DNA from: Microbacterium sp. Au-Mic1
Lineage (GTDB): Bacteria > Actinomycetota > Actinomycetes > Actinomycetales > Microbacteriaceae
Direction: 5' to 3'
Length of the DNA stretch: 64,000 nt
NCBI RefSeq assembly: GCF_021341785.1
Contig: NZ_JAJTTF010000011.1
Span: forward strand, 62,001-126,000
The position numbers and the translations under genes were made by a program. Below, piece after piece: positions 53,608 through 62,083 of the stretch; positions within the stretch are counted from its first letter, which is position 1; the number at the start of each line of letters is the position of its first letter. A model generated the notes under the pieces. The model was not told the DNA's origin. It saw only the letters and a program-made list of their open reading frames with translations, and made no database searches.

Positions 53608-53877
53608 ATGACTACCCATATCGATCGGGCGGACTCCAACAGCGCTCGTGTCTGGTCCATCAGCTTGCTTGCCGTCGCAGTACTTTCTGCGATCGGCTGT
53701 CTCGTCACACCATGGGCGGGGCTTCTTGCGATCGCTGTCATGGTGGCGTCGATCATGAAGCTCAAGGGTAGCCAGGGCGCTGACCGCGGACTCCTCGTCG
53801 CAGCATTGGTGATCGCAGCCATTGTCGTGGCAGCCATGGCGGTTGCAACTGCCCTCTTCATCAGTGTGATCGCGTAA
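53608..53877 (+). CDS. Small membrane protein, partner of the secreted protein gene
   Basis: 89 residues with two or three membrane segments (VWSISLLAVAVLSAIGCLVT; LLAIAVMVASIMKL; LLVAALVIAAIVVAAMAVATALFISVIA). GGAAGGAA lies upstream. It ends the two-gene unit at a strong terminator (53903). It resembles generic DUF4190-type small membrane proteins; a role beside a secreted protein (export or immunity) is speculation. Confidence 0.75.
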   Translation: MTTHIDRADSNSARVWSISLLAVAVLSAIGCLVTPWAGLLAIAVMVASIMKLKGSQGADRGLLVAALVIAAIVVAAMAVATALFISVIA

Positions 53878-53902
53878 CCGTAGGCCACCTGCCAAGCACC
53901 TT

Positions 53903-53937
53903 GAGATGGCCCCGCACCAGGCGTGCGGGGCCATCTC
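53903..53937. terminator. Strong terminator after the secreted/membrane protein pair
   Basis: GAGATGGCCCCGCAC - CAGGC - GTGCGGGGCCATCTC: 15-bp perfect stem. Confidence 0.9.
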
Positions 53938-54057
53938 TCACGTCCACTATCCAGCCATCTTCCTCACGGAACTCGACAGCGTCTAGCCAGTTCGATGTCG
54001 CCTATCGTCTCCGCCCGTCGCGATTCGACAAGACACGGAAGCGTCCGGCAGGGCTGC

Positions 54058-54600
54058 CTAGCCGAGCTTTCGAAGGTACTCGTCGATGTCGAACGAACGC
54101 ATCTGAGCGTCGCCCTTCACGTAGAGCGGGTGCCGCGGGTGCCCGTGCTTGGTCGGTTCCCCGAGCGATAGCCAGATACACCCCGCCGCAGCCGTGATCC
54201 GGGTGATGTCCTGCAGCAGAGGCTGCAGGTACTCACGAGTCTCGATGAGCGCTCCCCACGCAGCCAGCAGAGTGCCCTGCCGGCCCTCGAGGAGCGCCGC
54301 GATGTGCCGCTCGTTCTCGAGTTTGAGCGCGGCGCTGTGCTCGCGATCCAAGCCTCGTGGGTCGGTGGAGATCTGTGGATAGACGTTCAGCATCACCCAG
54401 CTGTCGTAGCCGTTGTCGGCCGCGAACCGGGTCAGGCGCTTGATCGTCGGATCCGGAGCTCCCGGCGCCGCGGTGCTCGGGTTGATCCCGAAGCAGATCA
54501 GCGGGTTCGCGCCGACGGTGCCGAGCGCGAACCTGGCCGAGCCGTCGGCCGCGTGCTCGTAGATCCACTGCTCCTCGGCGACACCGGCATCGTTCGTCAT
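54058..54600 (-). CDS. DUF1643 domain-containing protein
   Basis: 180 residues. ICFGINPSTAAPGAPDPTIKRLTRFAADNGYDSWVMLNVYP is the DUF1643 hallmark (NPS motif and D-x-T). The C-terminus GEPTKHGHPRHPLYV is also family-like. Soluble, function unknown; common in accessory regions and phages. The start is ATG 54600. It converges toward the 53.9-kb terminator. Confidence 0.87.
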   Translation of the reverse strand: MTNDAGVAEEQWIYEHAADGSARFALGTVGANPLICFGINPSTAAPGAPDPTIKRLTRFAADNGYDSWVMLNVYPQISTDPRGLDREHSAALKLENERHIAALLEGRQGTLLAAWGALIETREYLQPLLQDITRITAAAGCIWLSLGEPTKHGHPRHPLYVKGDAQMRSFDIDEYLRKLG

Positions 54601-54659
54601 GGTCACGACTATCCCATGCTGCACTGTCGCCGCCGCCGTCCCGACGCCAGACTGACAGC

Positions 54660-55505
54660 GTGCGCTATGTGGGCAGGAAGCCGGCTCCGCCGCTGGACCG
54701 CTACGCCGATGATGTCTACTGCCTCTTCGGCGACCCGGGTCATCGGCGTCGGCTGCTCGTGCCTCCGATGCCGTCCGCCCACCTCATGATCAACCTCGGG
54801 GACCCGATCGTGCTTCATGATCCGGCCGGCGAGCGCCCGCCCGAGACGCTCGTGGACGCGTGGTTCATCGGGATCTGGACCCGCCGGTACGTCATCGAGT
54901 ACGGCCGCGAGGTGAACGTCATCGGCGTGCACCTCAAGCCGTGGGGCCTCGCACCGTTCGTGACCGCACCGATGGGCGAACTGCGGGATCGCTGCGTGCC
55001 CGCTGACGGACTGTGGGGGTCGAGCCTCTCGGAGCTCCGCGACCAGCTGGCGGAAGCCACCTCCACTTCCGCGCGGATCGGCCTGCTCGAAACCGAGCTC
55101 CTGTCCCGGCTCACCGAGTCCACGGCGGACGAGCGGGATCCCGCCCAGCAGGCTGCTCGACGAATCGAGTCGTCCTGGGGCTCCGGCACCGTCGCGGCCC
55201 TCACGAGCGACACCGGGCTCAGCAGCAACCGGCTCGCCTCCCGGTTCACCTCGATGGTCGGCGTCACCCCGAAGCGGCTGGCCCGCATCTACCGGTTCGC
55301 CCGTGTGGTGCTGTCGGTCGACGCGGCGACCCCGCCCGCCTGGGCCGATCTTGCGCAGACCGCCGGCTACTTCGATCAGCCGCACCTGATCAACGAGTTC
55401 CGCGACTTCACCGGCCGCACTCCGACCGACTACCTGGCGCTGCGACGCCGAGTTCCGCCGGATCCGGCGTTCCCGCCCGACATGGGACCGATGCCGGCCG
55501 AGTGA
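54660..55505 (+). CDS. AraC-family transcriptional regulator
   Basis: 281 residues. The C-terminal two-HTH AraC domain (about 175-262) contains LSSNRLASRFTSMVGVTPKRLARIYRF and WADLAQTAGYFDQPHLINEFRDFTGRTPTDYL. The N-terminal ~160 residues are a sensor of the type seen in regulators with a short DUF6597-like domain (PPMPSAHLMINLGDP). The start is GTG 54660. The DHFR-family gene follows after 75 bp on the same strand and is a plausible target. Confidence 0.87.
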   Translation: MRYVGRKPAPPLDRYADDVYCLFGDPGHRRRLLVPPMPSAHLMINLGDPIVLHDPAGERPPETLVDAWFIGIWTRRYVIEYGREVNVIGVHLKPWGLAPFVTAPMGELRDRCVPADGLWGSSLSELRDQLAEATSTSARIGLLETELLSRLTESTADERDPAQQAARRIESSWGSGTVAALTSDTGLSSNRLASRFTSMVGVTPKRLARIYRFARVVLSVDAATPPAWADLAQTAGYFDQPHLINEFRDFTGRTPTDYLALRRRVPPDPAFPPDMGPMPAE

Positions 55506-55580
55506 TTTTTTCCAAGCCCTCGCCCCGAAGTCCGGCGAGGATCGTCACATCCGCATCCGGCACGACGAAGGGAACCCACC

Positions 55581-56213
55581 ATGGGCACGGTGATCATGCA
55601 CAGCGTGACGAGCCTCGACGGCTACATCGCCGACGACCACGACGATGTCGGCCCGCTCCACGACTGGTACTTCAACGGAGACACCCCGATCCTCCCGGAG
55701 CCGGATGCCTCAGAGGGAGATCACGACCATTCGGGATCCGGGAGCAGCTTCCGCGTGTCTCCGGCGTCGGCCGAGTACGTCCGCGGATTCTGGCAGTCGA
55801 TCGGTTGCATCGTGATGGGCCGGCACCTCTTCGACCTCGTCGACGGCTGGGAGGGACGCCCGCCGGCGGGCGAGCACGTGGTCGTCGTCTCTCACCGACC
55901 CAAGCCGGAGGGCTGGCACCCCGAGGCCTCGTACCACTTCGTCGACAACGTCACCGAGGCGATCGCCGTGGCCCAGGACCTGGCGGGCGACCGCATCGTC
56001 GCCGTCAACGCCGGCCGGGTCGGCGGTCAGATCCTCGCGGCCGGGCTCGTCGATCAGGTCGCGATGGACGTCGTCCCCGCCGTCTTCGGATCCGGCAGGC
56101 CATACTTCGGAGACCTCGTCGGCCCGCACCTGTTCGAAGGCCCGACGGTCGTGGTGCAAGGCGACGGCGTGCTGCACACTCTCTACACGGTGCCGGGAGC
56201 AGCACGCTCCTGA
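55581..56213 (+). CDS. Dihydrofolate reductase-family (RibD C-terminal-like) protein
   Basis: 210 residues: MHSVTSLDGYIADDHDDVGPLHDWY, then IVMGRHLFDLVDGW, HVVVVSHRPKPEGW, AGRVGGQILAAGLVDQVAMDVVPAVFGSGRPYF. This is the RibD C-terminal/DHFR-like family of NADPH-dependent reductases; members are usually not true DHFRs and the substrate is unknown. GAAGGGAA lies upstream of the ATG. Follows the AraC regulator. Confidence 0.88.
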   Translation: MGTVIMHSVTSLDGYIADDHDDVGPLHDWYFNGDTPILPEPDASEGDHDHSGSGSSFRVSPASAEYVRGFWQSIGCIVMGRHLFDLVDGWEGRPPAGEHVVVVSHRPKPEGWHPEASYHFVDNVTEAIAVAQDLAGDRIVAVNAGRVGGQILAAGLVDQVAMDVVPAVFGSGRPYFGDLVGPHLFEGPTVVVQGDGVLHTLYTVPGAARS

Positions 56214-56243
56214 ACACCGCGCTGGATCCAACCACTGCAAGCC

Positions 56244-56576
56244 CTACGGCTGACACGTCCCGCCCGGCGCGCACCCGCTCCCCGACCCGCTGCCGGTCCC
56301 CTGCGGCATGACGAGTCCGAGCAGAACATAAGCGCAGGCTCCGAACACCAGTGCGACGCCGACAGTGAGGACCACACGAGTCCACGTTCTATCCCGCAAT
56401 ACGAGGACGAGGATCCCGCTCGCAGCGATCAGGATCCCGCCGCCGAGCATGATGCGGAAGGGTCCGAAGATCGCGCCGAGGAATCCGGCGACAACGCCAG
56501 GGATGACCGCGATCCCCACGCCGAGCCACATGCGGGCACGCCCCCGCTCGACCCGGCCGCCGTTGATCGCACTCAC
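56244..56576 (-). CDS. Hypothetical membrane protein, three TM
   Basis: About 110 residues with three hydrophobic segments (MWLGVGIAVIPGVVAGFLGAIF; IMLGGGILIAASGILVLVL; VVLTVGVALVFGACAYVLLGLV) and a Gly/Ser tail ending CAPGGTCQP. GTG 56576 is the probable start (GGTGAGG just upstream), but a longer form to 56612 cannot be excluded. Function unknown. Confidence 0.68.
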   Translation of the reverse strand: MSAINGGRVERGRARMWLGVGIAVIPGVVAGFLGAIFGPFRIMLGGGILIAASGILVLVLRDRTWTRVVLTVGVALVFGACAYVLLGLVMPQGTGSGSGSGCAPGGTCQP

Positions 56577-56668
56577 GACCTCACCGTAGCTCCGTCGCTC
56601 CGAGCAGTCCATCGTCCTGGCAGGGCTGCGCCTTCAGTGGCGAAACGCATCCAGACGGCGCGTCCCGG

Positions 56669-56674
56669 TATCGT
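56669..56674 (+). promoter_or_regulatory. Candidate -10 box, leaderless spacing
   Basis: TATCGT, 6 nt, ATG 56681. No ribosome-binding site. Confidence 0.4.
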
Positions 56675-56680
56675 CGCGGT

Positions 56681-57334
56681 ATGACGCCCCGGCCCGCATC
56701 ACGCCTCGGCATGCAGGGCGTCGGTGCGGCGCGACTCGTCCTCGGCGCAGCGATCATCACGATCCTGATGCTCACCTACGTCCGGGGCGGCGCCGACAAC
56801 GGATACAACCCGTTCGACTACTTCGGGTTCTTCACGAATCTGACGAGCCTGCTCGCAGCGATCATCCTGATCCTCGTGGGGGCTCGGGGCATGACAGCGC
56901 AAGGGGCGCCCGGCTGGCTGACCGACGCGCGCGCCGTGGCGACCGCGTGCATGCTGCTGGTCGCCGTGATCTACAACGGCCTCGTTCCGGGTACAGGATC
57001 CGCCCCTCCGTGGGTGAGCGTCACGCTGCACATCGTGTTCCCGTCGGTGATGGCGCTGGACTGGCTGATCATCGGCGACCGCGGACCGATGCCATGGCCG
57101 CGGTTCTGGATCCTGGCGCCCTATCCGGTCCTCTGGCTCATCGTCGTGCTCGCGCGAGGGGCGACGGACGGCTGGGTGCCCTACGGATTCCTCCTGCCGG
57201 AGCGGGGCGTGGGCGCGATCGCCCTGACGGCGCTCGGTCTGCTCGGCGCGCTGGGTGCGGCGGGCGCGCTCGTCTGGTGGGCGAGCCGTCTTCCCGGGAT
57301 GCTCGGAGCCCGGTCTGAAACAATGAGGCAGTGA
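56681..57334 (+). CDS. Pr6Pr-family membrane protein
   Basis: 217 residues, six membrane segments. NPFDYFGFFTNLTSLLAAIILI near the N-terminus, LHIVFPSVMALDWLIIGDRG and PYGFLLPERGVGAIALTALGLLG are typical of the actinobacterial Pr6Pr (FAR-17a/AIG1-like) family. Human relatives are fatty-acid-ester hydrolases; bacterial function is unproven. Its stop overlaps the next gene's GTG start by 4 bp, so the two are coupled. Confidence 0.8.
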   Translation: MTPRPASRLGMQGVGAARLVLGAAIITILMLTYVRGGADNGYNPFDYFGFFTNLTSLLAAIILILVGARGMTAQGAPGWLTDARAVATACMLLVAVIYNGLVPGTGSAPPWVSVTLHIVFPSVMALDWLIIGDRGPMPWPRFWILAPYPVLWLIVVLARGATDGWVPYGFLLPERGVGAIALTALGLLGALGAAGALVWWASRLPGMLGARSETMRQ

Positions 57335-57876
57335 TATTCCGGAATGGACGCGTGTCGGCGGCGATCGGGATCGGCGCCGCCGCCGCCGCCGCCGCGATGC
57401 TCCTCCTGAGCGCGTGCGCTCCGAGTCCTGACTACGCGCATCAGAACGCATCGGCGCAGAGCGGTGCGGCGACGTCCACCGTCGAATCGACGGCCCAGGC
57501 GTCGGATCCGGCGACGCCCCACCCGCTGGGTGCGGCCGACGCGTTCCGCGCCTGGCTCGACGCCTCTCGCGTTCCCGACACCGCAGCATCCTGTGCGGCC
57601 CTCTCTCCCGAGCTCGCGACGCGGATGGTCGCCGAGCTCAACGAACGGGGCCCCGTCCACGTGTCCAGCTGCGACGAGATGATCGCCGTCACCGCAGAGC
57701 TCTATCGCGCCCTCGGTCAGGACGCGCAGGTCGACATCGCGGTGCAGCAGGAGACCGCGACCGACGCGACCCTCTTCGTGACCTACCTCGCATCGGGCGA
57801 CTGCGGCACCGTGGTGATGACGCGACCGACGTCCGACTGGACCATCACCGACCAGTCGCGGGAGTGCGCCGGCTGA
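57331..57876 (+). CDS. Hypothetical lipoprotein
   Basis: 181 residues. Signal with poly-Ala core and lipobox LLLSAC, a Ser/Thr/Ala-rich linker, then a ~110-residue domain with four Cys (SCAAL, SCDEM, DCGTV, RECAG) likely forming two disulfides. No family recognised. The GTG start overlaps the Pr6Pr stop, so it is made with that membrane protein. Confidence 0.78.
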   Translation: MIFRNGRVSAAIGIGAAAAAAAMLLLSACAPSPDYAHQNASAQSGAATSTVESTAQASDPATPHPLGAADAFRAWLDASRVPDTAASCAALSPELATRMVAELNERGPVHVSSCDEMIAVTAELYRALGQDAQVDIAVQQETATDATLFVTYLASGDCGTVVMTRPTSDWTITDQSRECAG

Positions 57877-57900
57877 ACCGCGCGGCTGGGGACGCCGGCG

Positions 57901-58404
57901 TCAGTCGCGCGCTTCGAAGTGCGCCAGCCAGCCGGTCAGAGTCGCCTCCAGCGCCCTCCGCTCCGATGCCGGAACCATCGCCAGCAGTCGCTGCTCGTTG
58001 GCGACGTGATCGGCGAACGCGGCGTCGATCAGCGCCCTGCCCTCCGCCGTCAGCGCCACGACCCGACCACGTCCGTCGCCGGATCCGGCCCTCCGCGTGA
58101 TGAGCCCGGCGCCCTCCAACCGGTCGAGACGCTTCGACATCCCGCCGCTCGTGATCATCGTCGAGGCGGCGAGATCCGTGGGGCTCGCCTCGTACGGCTC
58201 GCCCGAACGGCGCAATGCCGCCATCACATCGAAGTCACCCTCCGACAGCCCGTGCCTGCGATAGACCGCGACGAGCTCCTCGGTCAACGCCAGAGCCAGG
58301 CGATGCAGGCGCCCGATCGTGCCGATCGGGGTCACATCGAGATCGGGGCGCTCCCGCCGCCACGCCTGCTGGATCCGCGTCACCTGATCATCGATCTCCG
58401 TCAC
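57901..58404 (-). CDS. MarR-family transcriptional regulator
   Basis: 167 residues. Winged HTH: LSEGDFDVMAALRRSGEPYEASPTDLAASTMITSGGMSKRLDRLEGAGLITRRAGSGDGRGRVVALT, flanked by dimerisation helices. The start is GTG 58404, 6 nt after a TATAGT box, so the mRNA is probably leaderless. It is divergent from an EamA transporter; the dyad operator between them implies repression of both, lifted by a ligand that the transporter may export. Confidence 0.92.
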   Translation of the reverse strand: MTEIDDQVTRIQQAWRRERPDLDVTPIGTIGRLHRLALALTEELVAVYRRHGLSEGDFDVMAALRRSGEPYEASPTDLAASTMITSGGMSKRLDRLEGAGLITRRAGSGDGRGRVVALTAEGRALIDAAFADHVANEQRLLAMVPASERRALEATLTGWLAHFEARD

Positions 58405-58449
58405 CCCTTCACTATATCTTCCAAGGAAGCTATAGTGTCTTCCATGGAA
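58405..58449. promoter_or_regulatory. Overlapping divergent promoters and MarR operators
   Basis: 58411-58436 is a near-perfect dyad: ACTATA-N-CTTCC-AA-GGAAG-N-TATAGT. Its two ends are the -10 boxes (TATAGT) of the two divergent genes. For the transporter, TTCACT (58408-58413), 17 bp, then TATAGT (58431-58436). A second site TTCCATGGAA (58440-58449) covers the transporter start codon. Confidence 0.85.
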
Positions 58450-59370
58450 ACTAATTGGCGGTGGTTCGTCGTCGCGATGATCGCTCCGATCGCCTGGGGC
58501 AGCACCTACTTCGTCACGCGCGAGTGGCTCCCCGACTCCCCGATCTGGGGTGCCGCGATCCGCGCACTGCCCGCGGGACTGCTGCTCCTGACGCTGGTCC
58601 GCCGCCTCCCTCGCGGCTCCTGGTGGTGGAAGTCCGCCCTGCTGGGCACCCTCAACGTCGGGGCCTTCTTCGTGCTCGTCTACGCCGCCGCGCAGCTGCT
58701 GCCGACGAGCATCGCGTCGACGATCATGGCGACCTCCTCCGTCGCGATCGCCCTCGCGGCCTGGGCGATCCTGCGCGAGCGACCCGGGATCCTGCGCCTG
58801 CTCGGCGCCCTCGTCGGCATCGGCGGCGTCGCGCTCATGCTGCTCGGCACCACGAACTCCGTCGACCCGCGCGGCGTGATCGCCTCGATCGCCGCGATGG
58901 CCATGTCGTCGATCGGGTTCATCCTCGCCAAGCGCTGGAACGGCGAGGTCGGGATCCTCCCGTCCACTGCGTGGCAGCTCGTCTTCGGCGGCCTCGCGCT
59001 CATCCCGGTCGCGGCCATCATCGAAGGGCCGCCGCCCGCCGTCGACGGCGCAGCTCTGGCGGCGTACGGCTACCTGACCCTGATCGCGACCGCCGTGGCC
59101 AACGTCGCGTGGTTCGCGGCGCTCAAGCACCTGCCCGCCGGCACCGTCGGCCTCATCGGCCTGCTCAACCCGGTCACGGGGGTGCTTCTTGGGGTGCTCG
59201 TGGCGGGCGAGATCCTGGAAGGCCGCCAGCTGGCCGGACTGGCGTTGGTCCTCCTCGGCATCGCCGCACCGCTCGTGCTGGATGGGTTCGTGGCACGGCG
59301 ACGGCGCGCGCGCGACGCGTCGCCCGTCCACCCCCAGACCGAAGCGATTCCCGCCCCCTGCACGACCTGA
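58444..59370 (+). CDS. EamA/DMT-family transporter
   Basis: 308 residues, ten membrane segments in two EamA repeats (MIAPIAWGSTYFVTREWLP at the N-terminus; second repeat from about 150, AMAMSSIGFILAKRWNGEVG). Members export amino acids, metabolites or drugs. Start ATG 58444 is 7 nt after TATAGT, so the mRNA is leaderless; the start codon lies inside operator TTCCATGGAA. Divergent from its MarR regulator. Confidence 0.92.
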   Translation: METNWRWFVVAMIAPIAWGSTYFVTREWLPDSPIWGAAIRALPAGLLLLTLVRRLPRGSWWWKSALLGTLNVGAFFVLVYAAAQLLPTSIASTIMATSSVAIALAAWAILRERPGILRLLGALVGIGGVALMLLGTTNSVDPRGVIASIAAMAMSSIGFILAKRWNGEVGILPSTAWQLVFGGLALIPVAAIIEGPPPAVDGAALAAYGYLTLIATAVANVAWFAALKHLPAGTVGLIGLLNPVTGVLLGVLVAGEILEGRQLAGLALVLLGIAAPLVLDGFVARRRRARDASPVHPQTEAIPAPCTT

Positions 59371-59502
59371 ACGAGCAGTCCGCTCGCCGTCCGATGTGCA
59401 TTCCTGCACACTCCGTCCGCCGCATATGGGCATTGTCGCAACGACGGAGTCGACTCAGGCTGGAGAACCGACAGACGTCTCCGAACGTGCAAAGGAGCAC
59501 AC

Positions 59503-60873
59503 ATGGCGTACGAGTCAGCATCTCCCTCCGGCCTGCGCCGCGTCGTGGCCGCGTCCATGGCGGGCACGGTCGTCGAGTGATACGAGTTCTTCCTCTACGC
59601 CTCGGCGTCGACGCTCGTGCTGGGCACCGTCTTCTTCCCGCCGTCGGACGACCCGTTCAGCGGGATCATCGCGGCCTTCGTCACCTACGCGATCGGCTTC
59701 ATCGCCCGCCCGCTCGGCGGGATCGTGTTCGGGCACCTCGGCGACAAGTACGGGCGCAAGAAGCTCCTGCAGGCCAGCATCCTGATCATCGGCGCCGCGA
59801 CGTTCCTCATCGGCTGCCTGCCCGGCTTCGCCCAGGTCGGGTATCTCGCACCGGTCCTGCTGGTGCTGCTCCGGTTCGCGCAGGGCTTCGCGATCGGCGG
59901 CGAGTGGGGCGGCGCCGTGCTGCTGGTCGCCGAGCACAGCCCGCGCGAGCGGCGCGGGTTCTGGGCGAGCTGGCCCCAGGCCGCAGTGCCGGTCGGCAAC
60001 CTGCTCGCCACGCTCGTGCTCTTCGCCCTGTCCGCGACGCTGCCGCAGGATGCGTTCCTCGGCTGGGGCTGGCGCGTCGCGTTCTGGCTCTCGGCCGTGA
60101 TCGTGCTCATCGGCTGGTACATCCGCACCAAGGTCACCGAGGCGCCGATCTTCCTGGAGATGAAGGCGGCGCAGGACCAGGAGGCATCGACGAGCTTCGG
60201 GCCGCTCGAGGTCGTGCGCCGCTACCCGCGCGGCGTGCTCGTCGCGATGGGCCTGCGCGTCGCGGAGAACATCCTCTACTACGTGGTGGTCACCTTCTCG
60301 ATCGTGTACCTCACCCAGTCCGTCAAGGAGGCGACGTCGGCGACGCTGCTCATCCTGGCCGGCGCCCACGTGGTGCACTTCCTCGTGATCCCGCTGTTCG
60401 GGCGACTGTCGGACCGCTGGGGCCGCAAGCCCGTGTACGCGGCCGGCGCCCTCCTCGGAGCCGCCTGGGGTTTCTTCGCCTTCCCGATGATGAACACCGG
60501 CAATCCCGTCGTCATCTGGGCGGCCATCGCCCTCGGCCTCGTCTTCCATGCCGCGATGTACGCGGGGCAGCCGGCGATCATGGCGGAGATGTTCCCCACG
60601 CTGATGCGGTACTCGGGTGTCAGCCTCGGCTACCAGGTCACGTCGATCTTCGCCGGATCCCTGGCCCCGATCATCGCGACCAGCCTGCTCGCGCAGTATC
60701 ACTCGAGCGTTCCTGTCGCGATCTACGTGGCGATCGCCTGCGCGATCACGCTCGTCGCCGTGGCCGCCGCCCGCGAGACGAAGGGGGCGGATCTGCGCGC
60801 CCTCGACGCGGACGACCGCTCGCGCCTGGCTCAGCGGATCGGATCCGAGGACCCGGCCGTCGCACGACACTGA
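59503..60873 (+). pseudogene. MFS transporter, metabolite:H+ symporter type, with in-frame TGA at codon 26
   Basis: 457 codons from ATG 59503 (AAAGGAG upstream) to 60873. Reading through codon 26 gives a complete 12-TM MHS-family permease: GTVVE-stop-YEFFLYASASTLVLG, HLGDKYGRKK, GGEWGGAVLLVAEHSP and LFGRLSDRWGRKP. The TGA (59578-59580) replaces the Trp of the conserved EWY(D/E)FF motif in TM1, one base from TGG. All other motifs are intact, so the mutation is recent, a sequence error, or the UGA is read through. A restart at GTG 59617 would lack most of TM1. Confidence 0.85.
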
Positions 60874-60882
60874 GAGCAAACC

Positions 60883-60921
60883 GCGAAAGGCCGCCGCGCT
60901 GCGATGCCGGCGGCCTTTCGC
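60883..60921. terminator. Terminator between MFS and DUF2071 genes
   Basis: GCGAAAGGCCGCCG pairs with CGGCGGCCTTTCGC, a 14-bp stem with an 11-nt loop; usable from both convergent sides. Confidence 0.88.
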
Positions 60922-60958
60922 ATGAGCGTCCCCGCGCGCGACGTCCGAAGGGAACGGC

Positions 60959-61686
60959 TTAGACCGCGAGCGGCTGCGACGCTCCGACGGCGGTCGCCGG
61001 CGCCTCCATCGTGATGTCGAGATCGCGCATCACCACGACGTGATCGAGCACGACCGACCCTCGCGGCAGCGCATCGAAGAACGACGAGTGCACGCTGTGC
61101 GCCTGGGCCGCCTCCACCGCCCATTCCTCCGCGGCAAGCGCGACCGCCTCCAGGGTGCGGCCGTCGTGTCCTAGCGACCAGCCGATCCGTCCGGAGCGAT
61201 AGAACGCCGACGCCTCCTCCACCGAGCCGAAGAACGAGCTCGCCCAGGCACCGCCGACCTCGACGTCCGCATCGAGATGCTCCCCCGAGGCGTCCATGCC
61301 CATGGCGTAGCGGCCACCGTGCTCGTCGACGGCGAATCGCGCTCGGCGGTGCACCCGGGGAACAGCCGGCCTCCGAACAGCACCGGATGCCAGGCCGAGC
61401 TGTGGCGCTCCAGGATGAACACGCCCGTGCGCACGAGGTCGCCCTCATCCCACTCCACCGCGATCCGATGCGCAGCGTTCCCGGAGCGCAGACCGAGACG
61501 AGCCGAGAACCAGCGCGGCCGGATCGCGTCGAGCCCGAGCACGCAGAAGCCCCCGAGCGCTTGTCCGTCGATCAGCTGCGGGCGCAGCGGTGCGGGCACG
61601 AGCGTCCGTGCGATGTCGGGATCGAGCCGGTAGCTCACGAGCAAGCGGCGGCGCAGATGCGCCTTCACTCCGGGCACGACACTCAC
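60959..61686 (-). pseudogene. DUF2071-like protein gene with a frameshift
   Basis: Two overlapping frames give one DUF2071-like protein: residues up to GGRLFPG (61686 to about 61356), then VHRRARFAVDEHGGRYAMGM to the end (61354-60959). The break lies in CCCCGGGTGCACC at about 61350-61360; one extra G would restore the frame. The N-terminus (HLRRRLLVSYRLDPDIARTLVPAPLRPQ) and LDAIRPRWFSARLGLRSGNAAHRI are family-like. The start GTG 61686 overlaps the ArsR stop by 4 bp, so it is the regulator's target. A true mutation and a sequencing error are both possible. Confidence 0.78.
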
Positions 61687-62039
61687 GCCGGCACCGCCGA
61701 GTGCTCGCCGGTGCCGCCGGGATCACCATCGGACGGGCGCCGCTTTCGCACCTCCCGCAGCACGATCTGTTCGGGGCAGACCGTGGACAGGAAGTCGCCG
61801 ATCGACAGGGCGAGCCTGTCGCCGGCGAGGGAGTAGAAAATCCGGTTCGCGTCACGCCGTTCGACAATCAAGCCGGCACCCCGGAGGATCCGCAGATGCC
61901 GGGAGATCGTCGGACCGCTCACCGTGAACCACGCCGCGATCTCTCCCGCCGCCTGCTCGCCATCCTTCAGATCCTGCAGGATCTGCCGCCGTGTCGGGTG
62001 GGCCAGTGCCTCGAACGCGCTGTTCTCCGCTTCGCTCAT
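61683..62039 (-). CDS. ArsR-family transcriptional regulator
   Basis: 118 residues. Winged HTH: FEALAHPTRRQILQDLKDGEQAAGEIAAWFTVSGPTISRHLRILRGAGLIVERRDANRIFYSLA. No metal-binding Cys pair (CVC is absent), so it is of the SdpR/autorepressor type rather than a metal sensor. The start ATG 62039 is 6 nt after TAGATT, leaderless. Translationally coupled to the frameshifted DUF2071 gene. Confidence 0.92.
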   Translation of the reverse strand: MSEAENSAFEALAHPTRRQILQDLKDGEQAAGEIAAWFTVSGPTISRHLRILRGAGLIVERRDANRIFYSLAGDRLALSIGDFLSTVCPEQIVLREVRKRRPSDGDPGGTGEHSAVPA

Positions 62040-62045
62040 GAACGC

Positions 62046-62075
62046 AATCTAGCACCTGAGCTAAATAGCGAACAA
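62046..62075 (-). promoter_or_regulatory. ArsR promoter and operator
   Basis: Minus strand: -35 TTGTTC (62075-62070), 18 bp, -10 TAGATT (62051-62046), 6 nt, ATG. The dyad TAGC-N6-GCTA (62050-62063) lies between the boxes and overlaps the -10, fitting autorepression. Confidence 0.75.
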
Positions 62076-62083
62076 CGCACGAC

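Noticed and set aside
59578..59580. Selenocysteine at the MFS in-frame TGA
   Set aside because: The family has Trp, not Cys, at this position, and no obvious SECIS-like hairpin follows; mutation, error or Trp readthrough are better explanations.
58455..60962. 835-codon plus-strand frame across EamA and MFS genes
   Set aside because: Runs out of frame through two recognisable transporters; it does not explain the TGA in the MFS gene.
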